DNA of 64,000 nt from Rhopalosiphum padi (taxonomy: Eukaryota; Arthropoda; Insecta; Hemiptera; Aphididae): the NCBI RefSeq assembly GCF_020882245.1, contig NW_026869996.1, positions 8,730,969 to 8,794,968 on the forward strand, read 5' to 3'. The notes beneath the pieces were generated by a model, which saw only the letters and a list, made by a program, of their open reading frames with translations, was not told the DNA's origin and ran no database searches. Both the position numbers and the translations under genes were made by a program. Shown in pieces: positions 14,584 to 25,659 of the stretch. The stretch's first letter is position 1. Each line of letters starts with the position of its first letter.

Positions 14584-17500
14584 CTACCCCCAATAATAAC
14601 CGATATAAATCCATCAAATTAATTAAATTTAACATTTTTCCTTAACAACCCCCAATAATAAACTATTTAAAACCATCAAATAAATTAAATTTAACATTTT
14701 TCCTTAACAACCCCCAATAATAAACGATTTAAAACCATCAAATAAATTAAATTTATCATTTTTCCTTAACAAACCCCCATCATAAATTCTTAAAAACCAG
14801 AAATTTCCTTAAAATGTATTAAAAAAAACATAAATTCATCAAAAAACCCCATAATAATTGATTTAAATCCGTCAAATAAATTAAATTTAACATTTTTCCT
14901 TAACAACCCCAATAATAAACGATTTAAAACCATCAAATAAATTAAATTTAACATTTTTCCTTAACAACCCCCCATAATAAATGATTAAAAACCAGGAAAT
15001 TTCCTTAAAATGTATTAAAAAAACCATTAATTCATCAAAAAACCCCATAATAATTGATTTAAATCCATCAAATAAATTAAATTTAACATTTATCCTTAAC
15101 AAACCCCCATAATAAATTCTTAAAAACCAGAAATTTCCTTAAAATGTATTAAAAAAAACATAAATTCATCAAAAAACCCCATAATAATTGATTTAAATCC
15201 GTCAAATAAATTAAATTTAACATTTTTCCTTAACAACCCCAATAATAAACGATTTAAAACCATCAAATAAATTAAATTTAACATTTTTCCTTAACAACCC
15301 CCAATAATAAACGATTTAAAACCATCAAATAAATTAAATTTATCATTTTTCCTTAACAAACCCCCATCATAAATGTTTAAAAACCAGAATTTTCTTTAAT
15401 ATGTATTAAAAAAAACCATTAATTCATCAAAAAAAACCCATAATAATTGATTTAAATCCATCAAATAAATTAAATTTAACATTTTTCCTTAACAACCCCC
15501 AATAATAACCGATTTAAAACCATCAAATACATTAAATTTAACATTTTTCCTTAACAAACCCCCATAATAAATGATTATAAACCAGAAATTTCCTTAAAAT
15601 GTATTAAAAAACCATTAATTCATCAAAAAACCCCATAATAATTGATTTAAATCCATCAATTATATTCAATTTAACATTTTTCCTTAACAACCCCCCATAA
15701 TAAATGATTAAAAACCAGAAATTTCGTAAAAATGTATTAAAAATACCATTAATTCATCAAAAAAACCCCATAAAAACCGCTTTAAATCCATCAAATAAAT
15801 TAAATTTAACATTTTTCCTTAACAACCCCCAATAATAAAGATTTCAAACCATTGAATACATTAAATTTAACATTTTTCCTTAACTACCCCCAATAATAAC
15901 CGATATAAATCCATCAAATTAATTAAATTTAACATTTTTCCTTAACAACCCCCAATAATAAACTATTTAAAACCATCAAATACATTAAATTTAACATTTT
16001 TCCTTAACAACCCCCCATAATAAATGATTAAAAACCAGAAATTTCCTTAAAATGTATTAAAAAAACCATTAATTCATCAAAAAACCCCATAATAATTGAT
16101 TTAAATCCGTCAAATAAATTAAATTTAACATTTTTCCTTAACAACCCCCAATAATAAACGATTTAAAACCATCAAATAAATTAAATTTAACATTTTTCCT
16201 TAACAACCCCCAATAATAAACGATTTAAAACCATCAAATAAATTAAATTTATCATTTTTCCTTAACAAACCCCCATCATAAATGTTTAAAAACCAGAATT
16301 TTCTTTAATATGTATTAAAAAAAACCATTAATTCATCAAAAAAAAACCCATAATAATTGATTTAAATCCATCAAATAAATTAAATTTAAGATTTTTCCTT
16401 AACAACCCCCAATAATAACCGATTTAAAACCATCAAATACATTAAATTTAACATTTTTCATTAACAACCCCCAATAATAAACGATTTAAAACCAGAAATT
16501 TCCTTAAAATGTATTAAAAAAACCATTAATTCATCAAAAAAAACCCATAATAATTGATTTAAATCCATCAATTAAATTAAATTTAACATTTTTCCTTAAC
16601 AACCCCCATAATAAATGATTAAAAACCAGAAATTTCATTAAAATGTATTAAAAAAAACCATTAATTCGTCAAAAAACCCCATAATAATTGATTTAAATCC
16701 ATCAAATAAATTAAATTTAACATTTTTCCTTAACAAACCCCCATAATAAATTATTAAAAACCAGAAATTTCCTTAAAATGTATTAAAAAAACCATTAATT
16801 CATCAAAAAAAACCCATAATAATTGATTTAAATCTTTGAAATAAATTAAATTTAACATTTTACCTTAACAACCCCCCATAATATATGATTAAAAACCAGA
16901 AATTTCCTTAAAATTTATTAAAAAAACCATTAATTCATCAAAAAACCACATAATAATTGATTTATATCCATCAAATAAATTAAATTTAACATTTTTCCTT
17001 AACAACCCCCAATAATAACCGATTTAAAACCATCAAATACATTAAATTTAACATTTTTCCTTAACAACCCCCAATAATAAACGATTTAAAACCATCAAAT
17101 ACATTAAATTTAACATTTTTCCTTAACAAACCCCCATAATAAATGATTAAAAACCAGAAATTTCCTTAAAATGTATTAAAAAAACCATTAATTCATCAAA
17201 AAAACCCCATAATAATTGATTTAAATCCGTCAAATAAATTAAATTTAACATTTTTCCTTAACAACCCCCAATAATAACCGATTTAAAACCATCAAAGACA
17301 TTAAATTTAACATTTTTCCTTAACAAACCCCCATAATAAATGATTATAAACCAGAAATTTCCTTAAAATGTATTAAAAAAAACCATTAATTCATCAAAAA
17401 AACCCCATAATAATTGATTTAAATCCATCAATTATATTCAATTTAACATTTTTCCTTAACAACCCCCCATAATAAATGATTAAAAACCAGAAATTTCGTA

Positions 17501-19290
17501 AAAATGTATTAAAAATACCATTAATTCATCAAAAAACCCCATAAAAACCGCTTTAAATCCATCAAATAAATTAAATTTAACATTTTTCCTTAACAACCCC
17601 CAATAATAAAGATTTAAAACCATTGAATACATTAAATTTAACATTTTTCCTTAACTACCCCCCAATAATAACCGATATAAATCCATCAAATTAATTAAAT
17701 TTAACATTTTTCCTTAACAACCCCCAATAATAAACTATTTAAAACCATCAAATACATTAAATTTAACATTTTTCCTTAACAACCCCCCATAATAAATGAT
17801 TAAAAACCAGAAATTTCCTTAAAATGTATTAAAAAAACCATTAATTCATCAAAAAACCCCATAATAATTGATTTAAATCCGTCAAATAAATTAAATTTAA
17901 CATTTTTCCTTAACAACCCCCAATAATAAACGATTTAAAACCATCAAATAAATTAAATTTAACATTTTTCCTTAACAACCCCCAATAATAAACGATTTAA
18001 AACCATCAAATAAATTAAATTTATCATTTTTCCTTAACAAACCCCCATCATAAATGTTTAAAAACCAGAATTTTCTTTAATATGTATTAAAAAAACCATT
18101 AATTCATCAAAAAAAAACCCATAATAATTGATTTAAATCCATCAAATAAATTAAATTTAAGATTTTTCCTTAACAACCCCCAATAATAACCGATTTAAAA
18201 CCATCAAATACATTAAATTTAACATTTTTCCTTAACAACCCCCAATAATAAACGATTTAAAACCAGAAATTTCCTTAAAATGTATTAAAAAAAACCATTA
18301 ATTCATCAAAAAAAACCCATAATAATTGATTTAAATCCATCAATTAAAATAAATTTAACATTTTTCCTTAACAACCCCCATAATAAATGATTAAAAACCA
18401 GAAATTTCATTAAAATGTATTAAAAAAACCATTAATTCGTCAAAAAACCCCATAATAATTGATTTAAATCCATCAAATAAATTAAATTTAACATTTTTCC
18501 TTAACAAACCCCCATAATAAATTATTAAAAACCAGAAATTTCCTTAAAATGTATTAAAAAAAACCATTAATTCATCAAAAAAAACCCATAATAATTGATT
18601 TAAATCTTTGAAATAAATTAAATTTAACATTTTACCTTAACAACCCCCCATAATATATGATTAAAAACCAGAAATTTCCTTAAAATTTATTAAAAAAAAC
18701 CATTAATTCATCAAAAAACCACATAATAATTGATTTATATCCATCAAATAAATTAAATTTAACATTTTTCCTTAACAACCCCCAATAATAACCGATTTAA
18801 AACCATCAAATACATTAAATTTAACATTTTTCCTTAACAACCCCCAATAATAAACGATTTAAAACCATCAAATACATTAAATTTAACATTTTTCCTTAAC
18901 AAACCCCCATAATAAATGATTAAAAACCAGAAATTTCCTTAAAATGTATTAAAAAAAACCATTAATTCATCAAAAAACCCCATAATAATTGATTTAAATC
19001 CGTCAAATAAATTAAATTTAACATTTTTCCTTAACAACCCCCAATAATAACCGATTTAAAACCATCAAATACATTAAATTTAACATTTTTCCTTAACAAA
19101 CTCCCATAATAAATGATTATAAACCAGAAATTTCCTTAAAATGTATTAAAAAAAACCATTAATTCATCAAAAAACCCCATAATAATTGATTTAAATCCAT
19201 CAATTATATTAAATTTAACATTTTTCCTTAACAACCCCCCATAATAAATGATTAAAAACCAGAAATTTCCTTAAAATTTATTAAAAAAAC
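14584..19290. repeat. Satellite 1 higher-order block, copy 3, with partial repeat at its end
   Basis: Follows the block order to about 17.1 kb. Then a shorter stretch of about 1.77 kb is repeated: the AATTATATTCAATTT variant recurs at ~15658 and ~17430, and AAGATTTTTCC at ~16388 and ~18159. The array is cut off at the junction with satellite 2. Confidence 0.65.
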
Positions 19291-19332
19291 TCTTAAGAAT
19301 GAAAATTACAAGTCAAAGGTGTTAACTAAAAT

Positions 19333-19338
19333 TTTATT
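19333..19338 (-). terminator. AATAAA polyadenylation signal of module B (first of ten)
   Basis: On the minus strand AATAAA lies about 80 bp after the stop codon of the module B exon. The same signal is present in the other full B modules, for example at 22025-22030, and at 28505-28510 where the MULE has separated it from its exon. Module A has no AATAAA close after its stop. Confidence 0.5.
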
Positions 19339-19415
19339 CAGATTATTAACAAATCTCAATTGTTTCACTGCCATTAATTTACTATCAATTATATTCAATA
19401 ACCCTTACACGCACA

Positions 19416-19544
19416 TTATATAAACCCAATATTATTAGCAGTATCTTCTAGTCCATTTTCAGCATAGGATGTTGATACTTTCTTAAGTGGTAGAAATGTG
19501 AATTCATGTTTCTGCATGCCTTGAGTGATCTGACATACGTCCAT
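19416..19544 (-). pseudogene. Module B: orphan terminal exon, copy 1
   Basis: A 129-bp minus-strand exon follows a good acceptor (T-rich tract then CAG) and ends in TAA. Its protein is clearly related to exon A: KHEFTFLPLKKVSTSYAENG against RHELPFLPYGKVSTSYVENG. Before that stretch, the first six codons match exon A only in another frame (WTYVRS against WLYTRY), because B lacks one base after them. B therefore looks like a frameshifted copy of exon A that kept the 3' end of the gene. No signal-peptide exon lies directly upstream; only 183-bp monomers do. This copy alone reads FLPLKK; the others read FLPFKK. The function is unknown. Confidence 0.5.
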
Positions 19545-20179
19545 CTGAAAAAATGTAGTAAGTTAATAATGTATAAATGTTAAAGAATAACTTGAGAATT
19601 CAGTATTTTATAAGCAGTTAAAAATATGAATATAAAATACGAGTCAAAATACTCATATAAAAACATGTTTTATAGTGTTTATAAAGCATCAGCTTAAATG
19701 AAATGTATGCAAATTATTAATTTTAAATTAGAATCATTTTCTTAAAATAGTGGTCCAGGTTTCAAGAGATTAACATGAGAATTGTGTGTTTTATAAACAG
19801 TTAAAAAAATGAATTTTTAATATTCGTCAAAATTATCATAAAAAAGCATGTTTTTTTAGTGTTTATGAAGAATCAGCTTACATAATATCTATAGAAGTTA
19901 ATAATGGTAAATTAGAATAATTTTCTTAATCTAATGGTCTGACTTTCATGACACTAACTTGAGAATTCACTGTTTTATAAGCAGTTAAAAATATGAATTT
20001 AAAATACGAGTCAAAATAATCATATAAAAACATGTTTTATAGTGTTTATGAAGTATCAGCTTATATGATATATATGGAAGTTGGTAATGTTAAATAAGAA
20101 TCATATACTTAATCTAATGGTCTGGATTTCATGACACTAACTTTTTGTTACACTACTATTAATTGACTATCAATTATAT

Positions 20180-21041
20180 TCAATATCCATTACTCGTACT
20201 ATGCATAAAACTATTATTATTATCAGGATCGTCTAGTCCATTTTCAACGTAGGATGTTGAAACTTTCCCATATGGTAGAAATGGTAATTCATGTCTCAAT
20301 ATGTCCTGAGTATATCTGGTGTACAGCCATCTAAAAAAAATAATAGTAAGTTAAATATGTATAATGGTTGGAGGACAAAATGTCACTACTAGATACCATA
20401 AGGAGGACGACAATTTTCATATAACAACTAGTACGTGGACAACACTGAGTAATTCAGAAGTGGAAACTATCAAAACATAAACTAACAGACAAACTTCATT
20501 TTTATACAAAATACATGAAAGGAATTTACAATTGAAACTTAAATACAAATACGAATGTAAAACTGCAAAACATTTATAACAGATGATAATAAATAATAAT
20601 TATGATAAGCCATAAAAGATAGTACAAATATACCAGAATGTTTTGTAGAAGGAATTCAAATGTATTATGAGTGTAACTAAAAAATACATTTGTAAAACAA
20701 CTGAAAATCGCTCCTTTTCAATACGAAAAAATGTTAAGTTGTATTATTCGTCAAAATTAACTTATAAAATCATATTTTATAGTTTTTATGAAGTAAAAAT
20801 ATCAGGTAAAATGAAAAAAATGAAAGTTAAAAATTATAAATTAGAATCATTTTCTTGATCTAGTAGTCAAGGATCAAGACACTTACTTGTGTTAACTTCG
20901 GGCATAAAATATGAACAATCCGTTTATAATATCAAAAATCTTAATTAAAAAATAACGAGTAGACTCAAAAGCTAAGTAAAAACAACGACCCGTTACGATA
21001 CACAGCAGTACGGTGAACGCCACACAACTATCTAGTTTCAT
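20180..21041 (-). pseudogene. Two-exon small secreted-protein gene, satellite copy 1 (in-frame stop in exon 1)
   Basis: I do not recognise the family. Exon 1 starts at 21041 with MKLDSCVAFTVLLCIVTG, a typical signal peptide: short charged start, hydrophobic core, small residues before a likely cleavage site. It then continues FYLAFESTRY. The frame stays open for 49 codons and meets TAA at 20892-20894, just before a strong donor (GTAAGTG, 20881-20886 read on the minus strand). Exon 2 is 20180-20330, after a T-rich acceptor. It enters at phase 2 and reads WLYTRYTQDILRHELPFLPY, then about 29 more residues ending NGY and TGA. Without the early TAA, exon 1 would join exon 2 in phase (see the copy at 60580-61439). 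The 556-bp intron contains a diverged 183-bp monomer. The polypyrimidine tract varies in length between copies, as expected of intron sequence. Confidence 0.5.
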
Positions 21042-21103
21042 TCTGAGGCGGTTCGGCCGACGGATGTCGTCCCCACTACGGCGACGCTCACGCCCTCTGT
21101 TGG
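21042..21103 (-). promoter_or_regulatory. CpG-rich leader of the satellite 2 gene
   Basis: About 60 bp directly upstream of the start codon hold nine CpG dinucleotides (GGCGGTTCGGCCGACGG and ACGGCGACGCTCACGCC among them) in an otherwise very AT-rich array. It is nearly identical in all ten copies; the copy near 58395 has one C-to-T change (GTTTGGCC). It most likely is 5' UTR or core promoter. The position between a TATA-like motif and the ATG supports this. Confidence 0.45.
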
Positions 21104-21115
21104 TGTATATATTTA
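21104..21115 (-). promoter_or_regulatory. TATA-like motif upstream of the signal-peptide exon
   Basis: Read on the minus strand this is TAAATATATACA, about 63 bp before the start codon. The same spacing recurs in every unit. AT-rich DNA makes such motifs common by chance; the fixed position next to the CpG-rich leader is the only support. Confidence 0.35.
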
Positions 21116-21982
21116 ATATTTGACTGTTTTATAAGCAGATTAAAATAGGAATTCATATGTTTCTCAAACTTATCATATAAAAACATGTTTTTGAAGTGTT
21201 TATGAAGAATCAGCTAACATAATATTTATAGAAGTTAATAATAGTAAATAAGAATCATTTACTTAATATAATGGTCTGGATTTCATGACACTAACTTAAG
21301 AATTGAGTGTTTTATAAGCAGATAATAATTTGAATTTTTAATATTCGTAAAGATTATCATATAAAATAATGTTTTATAGTGTTTATGAAGCATCAGCTTA
21401 AATGAAATGTATGCAAATTAATAATGGTAAATTAGAATCATTTTCTTAATATAGTGGTCCAGGTTTCAAGAGATTAACTTGAGAATTGTTTGTTTTATAA
21501 ACAGTTAAAAAAATGAATTTTTAATATTCATCAAAATTATCATATAAAATCATGTTTTATAGCATTATTGAAGTATCAGCTTAAATGAAATGTATGTAAA
21601 TTAATAATGGTAAATTAGAATCATTTTCTTAATATAGTGGTCCAGGTTTCAAGAGATTAACTTGAGAATTGAGTGTTTTATAAGCAGATAATAATTTGAA
21701 TTTTTAATATTCGTAAAGATTATCATATAAAATAATGTTGTATAGTGTTTATGAAGCATCAGCTTAAATGAAATGTATGCAAATTAATAATGGTAAATTA
21801 AATTCATTTTCTTAATATAGTGGTCCAGGTTTCAAGAGATTAACATGAGAATTGTGTGTTTTATAAACAGTTAAAAAAAATTAAATTTTTAATATTCGTC
21901 AAAATTATCATAAAAAAGCATGTTTTAAAATGTTATTGAAGTATCAGCTTAAATGAAATGGTTGCAAGTTAATAATGGTAAC
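21116..21982. repeat. Representative run of ~183-bp satellite 2 monomers
   Basis: Each monomer is about 183 bp and carries, in order, TAGTGGTCCAGGTTTCAAG, AGATTAAC(A/T)TGAGAATTG, TTTTATAA(A/G)CAG, ATTTTTAATATTCGTC, a CATGTTTTATAG-like segment and GTATCAGCTTAAATGAAATG. Variants with ATAATAATTTG or TTAAATTTTTAATATTC alternate in a fixed order from unit to unit. The same kind of run lies between modules B and A in every unit. I see no gene in these runs. Confidence 0.9.
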
Positions 21983-22107
21983 TCTTAAGAATGAAAATTA
22001 CAAGTCAAAGGTGTTAACTAACATTTTATTCAGATTATTAACAAATCTCAATTGTTTCACTGCCATTAATTTACTATCAATTATATTCAATAACCCTTAC
22101 ACGCACA

Positions 22108-22236
22108 TTATATAAACCCAATATTATTAGCAGTATCTTCTAGTCCATTTTCAGCATAGGATGTTGATACTTTCTTAAATGGTAGAAATGTGAATTCATG
22201 TTTCTGCATGCCTTGAGTAATCTGACATACGTCCAT
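22108..22236 (-). pseudogene. Module B: orphan terminal exon, copy 2
   Basis: Compared with copy 1, it has a silent ATT for ATC codon near the start and Phe for Leu in the FLP(L/F)KK segment. AATAAA lies at 22025-22030. Confidence 0.48.
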
Positions 22237-23419
22237 CTGAAAAAATGTAGTAAGTTAATAATGTATAATTGTTAAAGAATAACTTGAGAATTCAGTATTT
22301 TATAAGCAGTTAAAAATATGAATATAAAATACGAGTCAAAATAATCATATAAAAACATGTTTTATAGTGTTTATAAAGCATCAGCTTAAATAAAATGTAT
22401 GCAAATTATTAATTTTAAATTAGAATCATTTTCTTAATATAGTGGTCCAGGTTTCAAGAGATTAACATGAGAATTGTGTGTTTTATAAACAGTTAAAAAA
22501 ATGAATTTTTAATATTCGTCAAAATTATCATAAAAAAGCATGTTTTTTAGTGTTTATGAAGAATCAGCTTACATAATATCTATAGAAGTTAATAATGGTA
22601 AATTAGAATCATTTTCTTAATATAGTGGTCCAGGTTTCAAGAGATTAACTTGAGAATTGTTTGTTTTATAAACAGTTAAAAAAATGAATTTTTAATATTC
22701 ATCAAAATTATCATAAAAAAGCATGTTTTTTAGTGTTTATGAAGAATCAGCTTACATAATATCTATAGAAGTTAATAATGGTAAATTAGAATCAGTTTCT
22801 TAATATAGTGGTCCAGGTTTCAAGAGATTAACTTGAGAATTGTTTGTTTTATAAACAGTTAAAAAAATGAATTTTTAATATTCGTCAAAATTATCATATA
22901 AAATCATGTTTTATAGCATTATTGAAGTATCAGCTTAAATGAAATGTATGCTAGTTTTTAATGGTAAATTAGAATCATTTTCTTAATAAAGTGGTCCAGG
23001 TTTCAAGAGATTAACATGAGAATTGTGTGTTTTATAAACAGTTAAAAAAATGAATTTTTAATATTCGTCAAAATTATCATATAAAATCATGTTTTATAGC
23101 GTTATTGAAGTATCAGCTTAAATGAAATGTATGCTAGTTAATAATGGTAAATTAGAATAATTTTCTTAATCTAATGGTCTGACTTTCATGACACTAACTT
23201 GAGAATTCACTGTTTTATAAGCAGTTAAAAATATGAATTTAAAATACGAGTCAAAATAATCATATAAAAACATGTTTTATAGTGTTTATGAAGTATCAGC
23301 TTATATGATATATATGGAAGTTGGTAATGTTAAATAAGAATCATATACTTAATCTAATGGTCTGGATTACATGACACTAACTTTTTGTTACACTACTATT
23401 AATTGACTATCAATTATAT

Positions 23420-24281
23420 TCAATATCCATTACTCGTACTATGCATAAAACTATTATTATTACCAGGATCGTCTAGTCCATTTTCAACGTAGGATGTTGA
23501 AACTTTCCCATATGGTAGAAATGGTAATTCATGTCTCAATATGTCCTGAGTATATCTGGTGTACAGCCATCTAAAAAAAAAAATAGTAAGTTAAATATGT
23601 ATAATGGTTGGAGGACAAAATGTCACTACTAGATACCATAAGGAGGACGACAATTTTCATATAACAACTAGTACGTGGACAACACTGAGTAATTCAGAAG
23701 TGGAAACTATCAAAACATAAACTAACAGACAAACTTCATTTTTATACAAAATACATGAAAGGAATTTACAATTGAAACTTAAATACAAATACGAATGTAA
23801 AACTGCAAAACATTTATAACAGATGATAATAAATAATAATTATGATAAGCCATAAAAGATAGTACAAATATACCAGAATGTTTTGTAGAAGGAATTCAAA
23901 TGTATTATGAGTGTAACTAAAAAATACATTTGTAAAACAACTGAAAATCGCTCCTTTTCAATACGAAAAAATGTTAAGTTGTATTATTCGTCAAAATTAA
24001 CTTATAAAATCATATTTTATAGTTTTTATGAAGTAAAAATATCAGGTAAAATGAAAAAAATGAAAGTTAAAAATTATAAATTAGAATCATTTTCTTGATC
24101 TAGTAGTCAAGGATCAAGACACTTACTTGTGTTAACTTCGGGCATAAAATATGAACAATCCGTTTATAATATCAAAAATCTTAATTAAAAAATAACGAGT
24201 AGACTCAAAAGCTAAGTAAAAACAACGACCCGTTACGATACACAGCAGTACGGTGAACGCCACACAACTATCTAGTTTCAT
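23420..24281 (-). pseudogene. Small secreted-protein gene, satellite copy 2
   Basis: Exon 1 runs from 24281 to the in-frame TAA at 24132-24134; exon 2 is 23420-23570. This copy alone has TACCAGG for TATCAGG in exon 2, which changes Asp to Gly in the DDPD segment. Confidence 0.48.
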
Positions 24282-25530
24282 TCTGAGGCGGTTCGGCCGA
24301 CGGATGTCGTCCCCACTACGGCGACGCTCACGCCCTCTGTTGGTGTATATATTTAATATTTGACTGTTTTATAAGCAGATTAAAATAGGAATTCATATGT
24401 TTCTCAAACTTATCATATAAAAACATGTTTTTGAAGTGTTTATGAAGAATCAGCTAACATAATATTTATAGAAGTTAATAATAGTAAATAAGAATCATTT
24501 ACTTAATATAATGGTCTGGATTTCATGACACTAACTTAAGAATTGAGTGTTTTATAAGCAGATAATAATTTGAATTTTTAATATTCGTAAAGATTATCAT
24601 ATAAAATAATGTTTTATAGTGTTTATGAAGCATCAGCTTAAATGAAATGTATGCAAATTAATAATGGTAAATTAGAATCATTTTCTTAATATAGTGGTCC
24701 AGGTTTCAAGAGATTAACATGAGAATTGTGTGTTTTATAAACAGTTAAAAAAATGAATTTTTAATATTCGTCAAAATTATCATAAAAAAGCATGTTTTTT
24801 AGTGTTTATGAAGAATCAGCTTACATAATATCTATAGAAGTTAATAATGGTAAATTAGAATCATTTTCTTAATATAGTGGTCCAGGTTTCAAGAGATTAA
24901 CTTGAGAATTGTTTGTTTTATAAACAGTTAAAAAAATGAATTTTTAATATTCATCAAAATTATCATATAAAATCATGTTTTATAGCATTATTGAAGTATC
25001 AGCTTAAATGAAATGTATGTAAATTAATAATGGTAAATTAGAATCATTTTCTTAATATAGTGGTCCAGGTTTCAAGAGATTAACTTGAGAATTGAGTGTT
25101 TTATAAGCAGATAATAATTTGAATTTTTAATATTCGTAAAGATTATCATATAAAATAATGTTGTATAGTGTTTATGAAGCATCAGCTTAAATGAAATGTA
25201 TGCAAATTAATAATGGTAAATTAAATTCATTTTCTTAATATAGTGGTCCAGGTTTCAAGAGATTAACATGAGAATTGTGTGTTTTATAAACAGTTAAAAA
25301 AAATTAAATTTTTAATATTCGTCAAAATTATCATAAAAAAGCATGTTTTAAAATGTTATTGAAGTATCAGCTTAAATGAAATGGTTGCAAGTTAATAATG
25401 GTAACTCTTAAGAATGAAAATTACAAGTCAAAGGTGTTAACTAAAATTTTATTCAGATTATTAACAAATCTCAATTGTTTCACTGCCATTAATTTACTAT
25501 CAATTATATTCAATAACCCTTACACGCACA

Positions 25531-25659
25531 TTATATAAACCCAATATTATTAGCAGTATCTTCTAGTCCATTTTCAGCATAGGATGTTGATACTTTCTTA
25601 AATGGTAGAAATGTGAATTCATGTTTCTGCATGCCTTGAGTAATCTGACATACGTCCAT
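25531..25659 (-). pseudogene. Module B: orphan terminal exon, copy 3
   Basis: Same coding sequence as the copy at 22108-22236. Spacing to the next exon A is 1,129 bp, two 183-bp steps more than in the first unit. Confidence 0.48.

Larger units (their letters stand above)
1..19290. repeat. Satellite 1: ~62/71-bp monomer array in ~4.3-kb higher-order blocks
   Basis: The whole stretch is a head-to-tail array. The basic monomer is about 62 bp and contains TTAAATTTAACATTTTTCC, a run of 4-6 C, and ATAATAAACGATTTAAAACC. A diverged partner of about 71 bp carries ACCAGAAATTTCCTTAAAA and CATTAATTCATCAAAAAA; one monomer plus one partner makes a ~133-bp dimer. Single-base variants mark positions inside larger blocks. 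For example, AAGATTTTTCC for AACATTTTTCC occurs near 4207, 5711, 7861, 10006, 12154, 16388 and 18159. The + strand has roughly one G per 62-bp monomer against about 13 C. Frames longer than 60 codons (14373-14573, 14887-15102) appear only where an indel removes a stop, and 62 is not a multiple of 3, so nothing here looks coding. The array begins before the window and ends inside a dimer at 19290. Confidence 0.97.

Noticed and set aside
14373..15102. Two minus-strand frames of 66 and 71 codons in satellite 1
   Set aside because: They depend on local indels in the array, occur once each and consist of monomer translation.
1..19290. CRISPR-like array or G-quadruplex array
   Set aside because: There are no unique spacers between constant repeats, and this is eukaryotic DNA. 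G runs on the minus strand come singly at 60-70 bp, too far apart for an ordinary intramolecular quadruplex.
20667..20858. 63-codon plus-strand frame (MSVTKKYICK...) repeated in nearly every satellite 2 unit
   Set aside because: It lies antisense within the intron of the minus-strand gene and is mostly a diverged 183-bp monomer. It recurs only because the unit recurs. Two of the ten copies (near 58131 and 61096) have one-base insertions that break it, and it has no recognisable domain.
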